From DYTO01 sp040757795 (GTDB lineage: Archaea; Hadarchaeota; Hadarchaeia; Hadarchaeales; Hadarchaeaceae): a stretch of DNA of 11,346 nt. The stretch is taken from NCBI GenBank assembly GCA_040757795.1, contig JBFLWG010000031.1, forward strand, positions 1-11,346, read 5' to 3'. The position numbers were made by a program, and so were the translations under genes. Of this stretch, positions 4,464 through 11,346 are shown piece by piece (the first letter of the stretch is position 1; every line of letters starts with the position of its first letter). The notes beneath the pieces were generated by a model. The model made no database searches. It was not told the DNA's origin and worked only from the letters and a program-made list of their open reading frames with translations.

Positions 4464-5694
4464 ATGAAAAAATCACTGATACTGGTGCTGGCGCTTTTCG
4501 TGGCGCAGGCGGCTCTTCTCAATTTGAATGCCGTTTCAGCCGAAACGCAGAAAGAACCTCTTTGGGTATACGACCGCGAATACTCTATATTCAGTAACAA
4601 TGTCATCGGACGGCAACTACTCCGCCGCCGCTTTTTGGCAAAGTGTAGCAGTGTTTGGTCGCAACGACAACACCCCTCTTTGGGTTTACAAGAATAGCAG
4701 CGACTTTTTAAGTTCTGTAGCAATTTCCGGCGACGGGAACTACATAGTCGTGGGCGGCAGCAGCAACATTTACCTGTTTTCCCGCACTGACAACACTCCT
4801 CTCTGGACTGCGCCTTACAGGGGCGAGATTGTTTCAATTTCCTCGGATGGAAGCTACATTGCCACGGCTGATCAAACAAAAGTCTACCTGTTTTCCCGCA
4901 CGTCAAGCACTCCGACCTGGACCTTCCAGCCAGGCGGAACTGTACGTTCAGTTGCCATGTCTTCTGACGGGAATTACATAGTCGTGGCTGCCTACACCAG
5001 GATCTACCTGCTTTCCAAAAGCTCCAGCACACCATTGTGGTCTACACTGGAAATGACGTTGAATACAGGACATGTCGCGATCTCTTCCAATGGGAACTAC
5101 ATAGCCACCGCAGGAAGTGACAGCAGTTATGACCCTCATAATGTCTGGCTGTATTCTTACACTTCCGAAAACAAACTTTGGTACTACAAATATGGTGGCG
5201 CAGATTATTACTACGTCGCGACTTCAGCGGACGGCAATTACATAGTTACGGGGAACAGCAGCAAGATACTCGTTTTTTCCCGCACCGACAACGCACCGCT
5301 CTGGAGCTTCACCGAAGGAAACGGCTCTCGGGCAGCAGCAATTTCTTCTGATGGGTCGTACATAGCGGCAGGGGGCTACGACAGCAAGAAGATCTACTAC
5401 CTCTCCCGCACCGAAAACAATCCCCAGTGGAGCTACACTATTAATAGTTGGGCTGGAAATGCCCATATCATCGACGTCGCAATGTCTTCCGATGGTTCCA
5501 CAGTAATTGCGGCGGATAGCGTTGACAACATCTACTTCTTCGGCTCCGCGACAAGCTCTCCCCAGCAGCCAGGAGGCGGGAGCACGACAACGACGTCCGG
5601 GGATTCCACACTAATAGTCGTTGGGATCGGGGGAGTTGTGGCAGCTATTGGAGTGGCCGCATACATAATTTTTGGTGGGCCGCGAAGGCGCTAA
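4464..5694 (+). CDS. WD40/PQQ-like propeller surface protein, reading frame interrupted by a +1 frameshift
   Basis: The gene begins at ATG 4464, behind a GAGG Shine-Dalgarno at 4455-4458, with a clear signal peptide (MKKSLILVLALFV to NAVSA, about 26 residues) and a first blade strand, KEPLWVYDREYS. In that frame the sense is then lost and a stop follows 4697. The rest of blade 1 (SVTMSSDGNYSAAAFW) and all later blades continue in the next frame to the stop at 5694. The switch must lie about 4584-4593, with one base too many or two too few; joined, the protein would be about 409 residues. It has about eight repeats with SSDGNYI, a (I/V)YLFSR strand and a TPLW strand, then a Gly/Thr-rich linker and a C-terminal helix (LIVVGIGGVVAAIGVAAYII) ending GGPRRR. 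Sequencing error, a recent pseudogene or recoding are all possible. An ATG at 4528 opens the second frame but would lack a signal peptide. Confidence 0.75.
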
Positions 5695-5726
5695 AACAAT
5701 TTTATGAACACCGCGCTAAAAGTGCT

Positions 5727-5736
5727 TGTTATTTTT
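5727..5736 (+). terminator. T-rich end of the propeller transcript
   Basis: TGTTATTTTT follows the stop of the propeller gene by about 33 bases, in the 41-base gap before the convergent hel308 stop. This fits simple T-run termination in archaea. There is no strong hairpin. Confidence 0.3.
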
Positions 5737-7922
5737 CATGCAGTCGTGATTTCCGCGTTTGACAAGACCTGCCGCTTTATGCTCCGCGCGATTTCTGTGC
5801 CGATGTATGGTACCTTCGCCAGCTCCTCCTCGGTGGCCCGCTCGATGTCTGCGAGCTTCTTGTACCCCACCCTGAAGAGGCTCCGCCCTCGCACCCGCCC
5901 GATCCCGCGAAGCTGCACCAGCTCCAGCAGCTCCTCCTTGACGCCGTACCTGACGCGCCTCTGGAGCCCCCTGAGCGGCGCTAGCGCAGGCCCGGCCTTG
6001 AAAAGCCTAGCGAGCTCGTGGGAAGCGTGAAGAAGCCACTCTGCCGTCTCCGCCGTCCTCCTGATGTCTCCGGCGCCGATGCCGAACTCCTCGTGGATGT
6101 CGTCCTCCCTCGCCTCCTCAATCCACATCTTCACCATCCTCGCCGTCTTGAGCTCGGCCAGGAAGTGCTCGAACTCCTCCGGCTTCCTGTGGGGGTCGGG
6201 GATTGGAACAAGCAACTCGTCCGCGTATTTCAAGTAGAACTCCTCCATCTCCTCTAGCTCCCGCTCCCTGAGGTAGTATGTGGTCATGTCCGGGGTCCTG
6301 GAAATAAGATGGAGAAATGCGAGGTCGGTGGGCCTTTCCTCAGTCACCCCCTTCAAGCCGTCCCTGATCACCACTGCCGACAGCGGGTCGATGTAGAGTG
6401 CCGAGACCAACTCCCCGAAACGTGTGGCCAGCAGAAGCTTCCCCTTGCGGGAGATCATGTCCTCCTTCTCCAGAAAGTCGAGAATCCGCTCCACCACAAG
6501 CCCGACATCCCTCGTGCCAAACTGATGTGCGAAGAAAGTGCGCCCCATGAAGTCGAGCAGCCCGTCCTCGTCGCTCACGTAGCCTGCCGCTATGGAGGCG
6601 AGCACATGGGTCCTGAGAGCGGGCTCCGTCCCCAGCTTCGATGTTATTTTCTCGGACTCTGCGTGGATGAACTCCTCAAACAGGGACTCAACCTCTCTCT
6701 TGCCGTGCGCGATCGCAACAGCCTCGCCGTACTCGTCATACTGGGGGCGGCCGGCCCTACCGCACATCTGGTGGAACTCGAGCACGGGTATGAACTGCAT
6801 CCCGTAAGGCTCAACGTAGCGCCTGTAGTCCCTGATTATCGCCCGGCGCGACGGAAGGTTCACACCCGCCGCGAGGGTCGGGGTGGCGCAGATGACCTTC
6901 AGAAAAGTGCTCCTGAATGAATCCTCCACCGCCTTCCTCTGGGCCGAGTGAAGGCCCGCGTGATGGAATGCAGAGCCGCGCCTGACGCAGTCGGCCAGCA
7001 GCCGGCACGTCCTGCTGGACTCCCCAAGGGCCTTCTCCACAACATTCGCGGCCTCCGCCAGCTTCTCCCTTTCATCGGGTTTCAGGTGGTTCTTCGTGTA
7101 ATCGGCAAGGAGGTCTGCTGAGGATTGCGCCGAGCGCCTGGTGTTCACAAAGACGAGCGCCTGCCCGCCCTCCTTGACGGTATCAAGCGCCAGCGCCACA
7201 AGGGCCTCCCCCCCTCCTGCGACCTCCCTCCTGCCGCCGTCGTCAAACTTTATCTTCCCGTTCCAGTAGACCCCCTTTTTTAGCGGGACTGGCCTCCACT
7301 CGCTCTTGACCAGCTCTCCCCCGAGCCACTCTGCGATTTCGTCGGCGTTTTTAATGGTGGCCGAGAGCGCGAGGACTTGCACCTTCGGGTTGACCTGCTT
7401 GAGCCTGGCCGTCAGTATCTCGAGGGTGGGGCCCCTACCTGGGTCGTCGATCAGGTGGACCTCGTCCAGAACGACAACGGAGACAACTTCGGCCAGCCAC
7501 TTGGCGCGGTGCCTCAGCAGCGAGTCCACCTTCTCGGAGGTGGCCACCAGGATGTCATAGTGGGCGAGGCGGGGGTCGGCCACGTCGAAGTCGCCTGTCG
7601 CAATCCCGACCTTCACCCCCAGATGCCCGTACTTCTGCTTGAACTCGTCGAACTTCTCGCTCGCGAGGGCCCTGAGCGGCACGATGTAGATGCATTTTCC
7701 CTTTTCCCTGAGGACGGACTTCAGCATGCAGAATTCGGCGATGAGCGTCTTCCCACTGGCAGTCGGCACCGCCAGAACCATGTTTTTCCCTTCAAGAACC
7801 TGCTTCTTCACGGCCTCGGCCTGCGGCGGGTAAAGCTTTGTCACGTTTGATTTCTCCAGCGCCTCCGCCACTTCCTCAGGCAAACCGTATTTTCTGCACA
7901 CTTCCGAGATTTCCAAACCCAC
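5736..7922 (-). CDS. hel308: Hel308 family ATP-dependent DNA helicase
   Basis: The 728-residue product is a superfamily 2 helicase of the Hel308 (Ski2-like) type, a 3'-to-5' DNA translocase that acts on stalled or forked replication structures. Motifs run in order: YPPQ (31-34), motif I PTASGKT (53-59), motif II DEVH (153-156), motif III SAT (187-189), motif IV LVFVNTRRSA (256-265), motif V ATPTLAAGVNLPS (346-358) and motif VI QMCGRAGRP (385-393). Winged-helix and ratchet domains follow, and a C-terminal helix-hairpin-helix region carries RGIGRVRGRSL, as expected for Hel308 domain 5. Motif II is DEVH where DEIH is more common, a mild change. Length is typical. The start is GTG at 7922; the ATG at 7941 is out of frame. 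It diverges from elp3 across 58 bases that share one AT-rich box. It is probably transcribed alone. Confidence 0.97.
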   Translation of the reverse strand: MGLEISEVCRKYGLPEEVAEALEKSNVTKLYPPQAEAVKKQVLEGKNMVLAVPTASGKTLIAEFCMLKSVLREKGKCIYIVPLRALASEKFDEFKQKYGHLGVKVGIATGDFDVADPRLAHYDILVATSEKVDSLLRHRAKWLAEVVSVVVLDEVHLIDDPGRGPTLEILTARLKQVNPKVQVLALSATIKNADEIAEWLGGELVKSEWRPVPLKKGVYWNGKIKFDDGGRREVAGGGEALVALALDTVKEGGQALVFVNTRRSAQSSADLLADYTKNHLKPDEREKLAEAANVVEKALGESSRTCRLLADCVRRGSAFHHAGLHSAQRKAVEDSFRSTFLKVICATPTLAAGVNLPSRRAIIRDYRRYVEPYGMQFIPVLEFHQMCGRAGRPQYDEYGEAVAIAHGKREVESLFEEFIHAESEKITSKLGTEPALRTHVLASIAAGYVSDEDGLLDFMGRTFFAHQFGTRDVGLVVERILDFLEKEDMISRKGKLLLATRFGELVSALYIDPLSAVVIRDGLKGVTEERPTDLAFLHLISRTPDMTTYYLRERELEEMEEFYLKYADELLVPIPDPHRKPEEFEHFLAELKTARMVKMWIEEAREDDIHEEFGIGAGDIRRTAETAEWLLHASHELARLFKAGPALAPLRGLQRRVRYGVKEELLELVQLRGIGRVRGRSLFRVGYKKLADIERATEEELAKVPYIGTEIARSIKRQVLSNAEITTA

Positions 7923-7945
7923 CGCCTCGGTTAGACCTCATCGTG

Positions 7946-7959
7946 TTATTAAATTAAAT
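7946..7959. promoter_or_regulatory. Shared AT-rich promoter between hel308 and elp3
   Basis: TTATTAAATTAAAT is the only AT-rich block in the 58-base gap. Its centre is about 28 bases before the elp3 ATG (7981) and about 31 bases before the hel308 GTG (7922). A TATA box in either direction here would give almost leaderless transcripts of both genes, so the two probably share it. Confidence 0.5.
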
Positions 7960-7980
7960 GCAGTGTTTATCTGGTGGAAA

Positions 7981-9585
7981 ATGCAGGAAGATGCAGTCCA
8001 GTCGGCCGTCAAGCTTGTTTGGGACGAGATAGTTGCTGGAAGGATTACTGACGCCCGCGGCCTCTCGAAAGCAAAAATTCAGGCATGCCGAGAGTTCGGG
8101 CTTTCCGGGCCTCTGAAGAACTCGGAACTCCTGTCCGCCGCTGACGCCGACAGAAGAGAGAAGCTCCTGAAGCTTTTGACGCTCAAGCCCGTGCGATCAA
8201 TTTCAGGCGTCACAGTTCTCACTGTCATGCCCAAGCCTTACGCCTGCCCGAAAGACGAGCCGTGCATTTACTGCCCCGGAGGTCCGAAATCAAACACCCC
8301 ACAGTCGTACACCGGAAGGGAGCCGGCATCCGCTCGGGCCCTCCAGTGCAACTACAACCCGAGCAGCCAAATCAAAAGCAGAATTGAACAGCTGCGCGCG
8401 GTCGGCCACGACGTCGACAAGGTTGAGTTGATAATGTTCGGCGGCACGCTGACGGCCTATCCTCCAGAATATCTGGAGTGGTTCACTGTGCAGTGCCTGA
8501 ACGCTATATCTGGGGCGAATGCAGGAACGATGGAAGATGCACAGCTTGCGGCAGAAAGCTCAAAAATAAGAATAAGTGACATCACCCTCGAAACCCGTCC
8601 AGACTACTGCAAACAATCACAAGTTGATCTAATGTTGAAACTCGGCGCCACGAGGGTTGAGCTCGGCGTTCAAACGGTTTACAACGACATCTACAAGCTT
8701 GTGAACCGCGGGCACACGGTCCAAGATGTCGCGGAAGCGACGCGGACTGCCAAGGATGCGGGCTTCGCCGTCGTCTTTCACATGATGCCAGGGCTTCCCG
8801 GCTCTGACCATGAAAGGGACCGGGAGATGTTCAGGACGATTTTTTCCGATGCCCGATTCAAACCAGACGCCATCAAAATATATCCGACCCTCGTGATGCC
8901 CGGGACCAAGCTGCACGAGATGTGGAAAAATGGAGAGTACAAACCATACAAACACGAGAAGATGGTAGAGTTGATAACTGAAATCAAAAAGACTGTTCCG
9001 CCGTGGGTTCGCATCCAGAGAATCCAGCGCGACATACCCTCAAACCTAATCTCGGACGGCGTCAAGCGCGGCGACATCAGGGCCTTTGTTCAAAAGAGGC
9101 TTGAACAGGACGGCCTCCGCTGCAGGTGCATCCGCTGCCGCGAGGTCGGGCAGGTTAATTACAGGAGAGGGATTGAACCTCATGTGGAGGATGTGGGGCT
9201 TGTAGTAGAGAAATACCGCGCTTCCGATGGCGAGGAGCTCTTCATGTCGTTCGAGGACGTGAAGCAGGACATCCTGATCGGGTTGTTGCGGCTGAGGGAA
9301 CCTTCAACCAAGGCACACAGACCCGAGGCAGGTGGCGCCCGCTCGATGCTCGTGAGAGAACTACATGTTTACGGGCCTCTTGTGAAGGTTGGAGAAAAAG
9401 CCAAAGCGAACGAGTGGCAGCACAAAGGATGGGGCGGGCGTTTGATACAAGAGGCCGAGAGGATTTCTATGGAGGAATTCGACGCGCGGAAGGTCGTCGT
9501 GCTTTCCGGGATAGGGACGCGGAACTATTACAGGCGATTCGGCTACAAACGTGATGGACCTTTCATGGTGAAGGAGTTGGGATGA
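7981..9585 (+). CDS. elp3: Elp3-type tRNA U34 modification enzyme (radical SAM plus GNAT)
   Basis: From ATG 7981 the product is 534 residues. Archaeal Elp3 works alone, without other Elongator subunits, using S-adenosylmethionine radical chemistry and acetyl-CoA to start carboxymethyl modification of wobble uridine-34 in tRNA. The radical SAM domain has the cluster cysteines C89, C95 and C98 in CPKDEPCIYCPGG. That spacing is CX5CX2C, one residue longer than the CX4CX2C I expect in many archaeal homologues. Family signatures FGGTLTAYPPEY, LETRPDYC, ELGVQTVYND, MMPGLPG and YPTLVMPGT follow. The C-terminal acetyltransferase domain shows LVRELHVYGP, an acetyl-CoA-binding QHKGWGGRLIQEAE stretch and NYYRRFGY. 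A GTG at 7963 would add six residues, but the TATA-like block and a GGTGG just before 7981 favour the ATG. Its last bases overlap the next gene. Confidence 0.96.
   Translation: MQEDAVQSAVKLVWDEIVAGRITDARGLSKAKIQACREFGLSGPLKNSELLSAADADRREKLLKLLTLKPVRSISGVTVLTVMPKPYACPKDEPCIYCPGGPKSNTPQSYTGREPASARALQCNYNPSSQIKSRIEQLRAVGHDVDKVELIMFGGTLTAYPPEYLEWFTVQCLNAISGANAGTMEDAQLAAESSKIRISDITLETRPDYCKQSQVDLMLKLGATRVELGVQTVYNDIYKLVNRGHTVQDVAEATRTAKDAGFAVVFHMMPGLPGSDHERDREMFRTIFSDARFKPDAIKIYPTLVMPGTKLHEMWKNGEYKPYKHEKMVELITEIKKTVPPWVRIQRIQRDIPSNLISDGVKRGDIRAFVQKRLEQDGLRCRCIRCREVGQVNYRRGIEPHVEDVGLVVEKYRASDGEELFMSFEDVKQDILIGLLRLREPSTKAHRPEAGGARSMLVRELHVYGPLVKVGEKAKANEWQHKGWGGRLIQEAERISMEEFDARKVVVLSGIGTRNYYRRFGYKRDGPFMVKELG
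9573..9576 (+). promoter_or_regulatory. Shine-Dalgarno site inside the end of elp3
   Basis: AAGGAG (core GGAG at 9573-9576) lies five bases before the ATG at 9582 and eight before a second ATG at 9585. With the ATGA overlap it points to translational coupling of elp3 with the membrane protein gene. Confidence 0.6.
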
Positions 9586-10463
9586 TGCAAGATGAGGTGA
9601 AAAAAGAGAATTTTAGATTTCAGGCAGCAGTTATCATCGCTGTAATTTTTGTAGCCGCGGTCATCTCTTACGTGATTGCGCCGCCAAATTCTAGGTTCCA
9701 AAGGCTCAGCGGCTTCGGTTTGCACATATTCATTGGAACTATTGTGTGGCTGATTTGGTATTTGCCGGGCGTCATGGGGCGGACATCTCTCTGGTTGTTA
9801 AAAATTGGAGAAATATTTGCTGAGGGGCTAAAAAAACGCGAAGGAGTTCTTTGCCGCGTTCCTCAGAAAAGACAAGTTGGGGCAATGGCCACACTTAGCC
9901 TTGCTTTTGTCCTTTTCATGGTTACAATTGCACCGGCTGTGATGATATTTTACTGGTCTTCGTACTTCAACTTGCCTACGGGTCCAAACGTCGCGCGAAT
10001 GGTAACATTTCTTGTATTTGCCATCCCAATCGTTTACATTTTACTCGGTTGGGTAGCTCCCGCTCTCAGGCTGGTTGACTCAAGCGGGCTGCGCTACCGG
10101 GTGGACCGGCAGCGCCAAGTTCATGATATGGGCAGCATTTTGCGCGGGAGGCTTGGGATATTGGTTGGATTGGGTGCCATACTATCAGTTTACACCACTA
10201 TGGGTCTGCTTGATTTCAAACTCGAGCAATTCCTTGGACTCCTTCGAACCTTGGCATTGGAATTTGCACCAGTTGCACTCATTTCCGCCTTTTTCTACAG
10301 GTACTTTGCGGAAAGGAAGGCCATCAAAAATTTCGATTCCCTGCTTGAGGCGCGCGGCGTTAAGAATGTGGATTCACTGGAAGATATTGTGAAAATCCCC
10401 GCCGTCAAGAGAAAAAGTCAGCTTGAAAAGGTTTTAAGTAAGGTCGGAATTGGCAAAACGTGA
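9582..10463 (+). CDS. Six-helix membrane protein coupled to elp3, unknown function
   Basis: I do not recognise the family. The 293-residue product has about six membrane helices (near residues 13-33, 46-66, 101-124, 139-158, 191-210 and 221-242). A charged cytoplasm-like loop lies between helices 2 and 3 (KKREGVLCRVPQKR) and another between 4 and 5 (YRVDRQRQVHD). After the last helix comes a soluble, Lys-rich tail of about 50 residues with repeated NFDSLLEARGV / NVDSLEDIV phrases. No transporter, protease or kinase motif is seen. It overlaps elp3 by four bases (ATGA) and has a good Shine-Dalgarno, so both are made from one transcript. The ATG three bases later is an equally possible start. 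By eye it is more AT-rich than elp3. Its stop is 14 bases from the convergent gene at 10478. Confidence 0.85.
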   Translation: MMQDEVKKENFRFQAAVIIAVIFVAAVISYVIAPPNSRFQRLSGFGLHIFIGTIVWLIWYLPGVMGRTSLWLLKIGEIFAEGLKKREGVLCRVPQKRQVGAMATLSLAFVLFMVTIAPAVMIFYWSSYFNLPTGPNVARMVTFLVFAIPIVYILLGWVAPALRLVDSSGLRYRVDRQRQVHDMGSILRGRLGILVGLGAILSVYTTMGLLDFKLEQFLGLLRTLALEFAPVALISAFFYRYFAERKAIKNFDSLLEARGVKNVDSLEDIVKIPAVKRKSQLEKVLSKVGIGKT

Positions 10464-10477
10464 ACCAGTAACTTAAC

Positions 10478-10987
10478 TCACTTTTTGATTGTTGCCCCAC
10501 AGTTGGGGCATTTTTTCGCAGTTATCTGGACAGGCTCGTTACAGTACGGGCATGGGATGATGTCTTTTACCAACCATCCATTCTCGTAACGGGCGTTTTC
10601 AAAATAGCCCTCTTCAATCATCGGTTTAAGATATTCCTTCTCGAGAATTTTGATGTTGGCGCTCATTTTGACATGGCTGGCTATATCCTTAAGTGAAACC
10701 TTCCCTTTTGATTTCAAAGCCTGGTTTGCGAAATCGCCTATTTTTTCTTTCATTCCCTTTTTTCCTATTCTTACAGCAGTACCAAGCCCCAGCGACGCCA
10801 TCATGATCCCAATCGCAGTAAAGATTACCACTAGGGTCCCTTCGGTTGTAAGCGACACCCTATCCGCCGCGAATATTTTAGGCCATAAATCTCCGAACGC
10901 GAACAAAAAAATAATTGCTGTAATTATTAATATGCCGACCACTCCAACAAATCCTCCGATATTTGCTTTTGTTTTTTCTGACACCAT
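10478..10987 (-). CDS. Two-helix membrane protein with winged-helix-like domain and C-terminal zinc ribbon
   Basis: The 169-residue product has two membrane helices (about 12-32 and 51-72). A basic segment (GKKGMKEKIG) and an alpha-helical stretch (about 85-142) follow. That stretch has the order KVSLKDIASHVKM, EKEYLKPMIEEGYF and NGWLV, which looks like a winged helix or a PCI-type helix bundle with its wing. The C-terminus is a zinc ribbon, CPYC at 146-149 and CPNC at 160-163, ten residues between the pairs. The membrane helices put the ribbon and helical domain on one face, probably the cytoplasm. Start ATG at 10987. It lies 33 bases behind the SPFH-like gene on the same strand, so the two may be co-transcribed. 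I cannot assign a function; a membrane-tethered regulator or adaptor is a guess. Confidence 0.82.
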   Translation of the reverse strand: MVSEKTKANIGGFVGVVGILIITAIIFLFAFGDLWPKIFAADRVSLTTEGTLVVIFTAIGIMMASLGLGTAVRIGKKGMKEKIGDFANQALKSKGKVSLKDIASHVKMSANIKILEKEYLKPMIEEGYFENARYENGWLVKDIIPCPYCNEPVQITAKKCPNCGATIKK

Positions 10988-11020
10988 ACCTGTTCACCGA
11001 AATAATGTCATGCACACCTG

Positions 11021-11346
11021 TTATTTGGATAACTTCTTTCCGCAGCTGGGGCAGAACTTTGTGCCAGCGGGGACCGCCTCACCGCATTTGGGGCACTTTA
11101 TAGTCTTGGGCTTGATAGCGAGTTTCCCACCGCACTCTGGACAGAACTTGGAATTTGACGGGACCTGCGCGCTGCAGTTGGGGCAGATAACCAGTGGGAC
11201 TGCCGCGGCTCCCCCTGCAGGCTGCTGCATCATCTGGGGGATCAGTACCATCCCGGCCCCGAGCCCGGCGCCTGACGACTTGCCAAGCTCCTTCGCCGAT
11301 TCCTTCATGGTCTCCATCCTGAGCACCTCCGAAGGCGCGGCCTTGC
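11021..11346 (-). CDS. Double zinc-ribbon protein, probably the C-terminus of an SPFH-domain protein (partial)
   Basis: The frame is open through the right edge of the window, so the gene is probably cut. Visible parts are a segment reading KAAPSEVLRMETMKE, a Gly-rich and Met-rich stretch (SSGAGLGAGMVLIPQMMQQ), and two zinc ribbons (CPNC-x10-CPEC and CPKC-x10-CPSC). A Gly/Met-rich linker followed by one or two zinc ribbons is how many prokaryotic SPFH-domain ('virion core protein'-like) membrane-scaffold proteins end. The SPFH domain itself would lie beyond the edge. The alternative is a small stand-alone protein starting at ATG 11317, because GGAGGTG sits just before it; an in-frame GTG at 11326 is also possible. 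I favour the partial SPFH reading, but only moderately. Confidence 0.6.
   Translation of the reverse strand, partial: KAAPSEVLRMETMKESAKELGKSSGAGLGAGMVLIPQMMQQPAGGAAAVPLVICPNCSAQVPSNSKFCPECGGKLAIKPKTIKCPKCGEAVPAGTKFCPSCGKKLSK

Noticed and set aside
4528..4530. ATG 4528 as the true start of the propeller protein
   Set aside because: It would give a non-secreted protein lacking its first strand, while a signal peptide with Shine-Dalgarno lies 64 bases upstream in the other frame. A frameshift explains both halves.
4451..5035. 194-residue Cys-rich frame on minus, opposite the WD40-like propeller
   Set aside because: Its periodic CxxC-like pattern mirrors the repeats of the propeller on the other strand. 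It has no start context and overlaps the promoter of that gene.
6309..6920. 203-residue frame opposite hel308
   Set aside because: hel308 motifs on the minus strand account for the region; high GC content makes long shadow frames common here.
7939..7941. ATG at 7941 as the hel308 start
   Set aside because: It is out of frame with the helicase; GTG at 7922 is the in-frame start next to the family's usual N-terminus.

Overview
The window reads as chromosomal DNA from an uncultured archaeon, most likely euryarchaeal or a relative. The evidence is a Hel308-type helicase, a stand-alone Elp3 (radical SAM plus GNAT), a tRNA gene with a bulge-helix-bulge intron, TATA-like boxes about 22-35 bases before several genes, short or absent leaders, and an archaeal-style DUF84/YjjX phosphatase with a TTG start. 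No rRNA, CRISPR array, transposase or integrase is visible. I cannot name the lineage from sequence alone.

Layout. Bases 1-241 hold no convincing protein gene. They carry a small set of direct and inverted repeats (26-87) and a broken copy of the 3' end of tRNA-Arg(CCG) with its downstream flank (about 102-153). Then come a membrane-anchored PQQ-type beta-propeller gene (242-1660, +) and the intact tRNA-Arg(CCG) (minus). The two tRNA-derived copies are direct repeats that bracket the propeller gene as attachment sites bracket an integrated element. Next are a DUF84/YjjX inosine/xanthosine triphosphatase (1876-2394, -), a four-helix membrane protein made of a duplicated two-helix unit (2512-3003, +), and tRNA-Arg(UCG) with a 19-base intron (minus).

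Bases 3203-5694 hold two further beta-propeller surface proteins, transcribed divergently from an 80-base gap with a palindromic TTTAAA. The leftward one has seven repeats of about 51 residues. The rightward one has WD40/PQQ-like repeats, a signal peptide and a C-terminal anchor, but its reading frame breaks near 4584-4593.

Bases 5736-10463 are housekeeping genes: hel308 (-) and elp3 (+) diverge from one AT-rich box, and elp3 is translationally coupled (ATGA overlap, good Shine-Dalgarno) to an unrecognised six-helix membrane protein. Two zinc-ribbon proteins on the minus strand end the window. One has two membrane helices, a winged-helix-like middle and a C-terminal zinc ribbon. The other is probably the C-terminal end of an SPFH-domain protein with two zinc ribbons, cut by the window edge.

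The most interesting signal is the 1.6 kb tRNA-bounded segment carrying only a propeller gene. It sits in a window with three unrelated anchored propellers, which suggests a region where surface-protein genes are exchanged.
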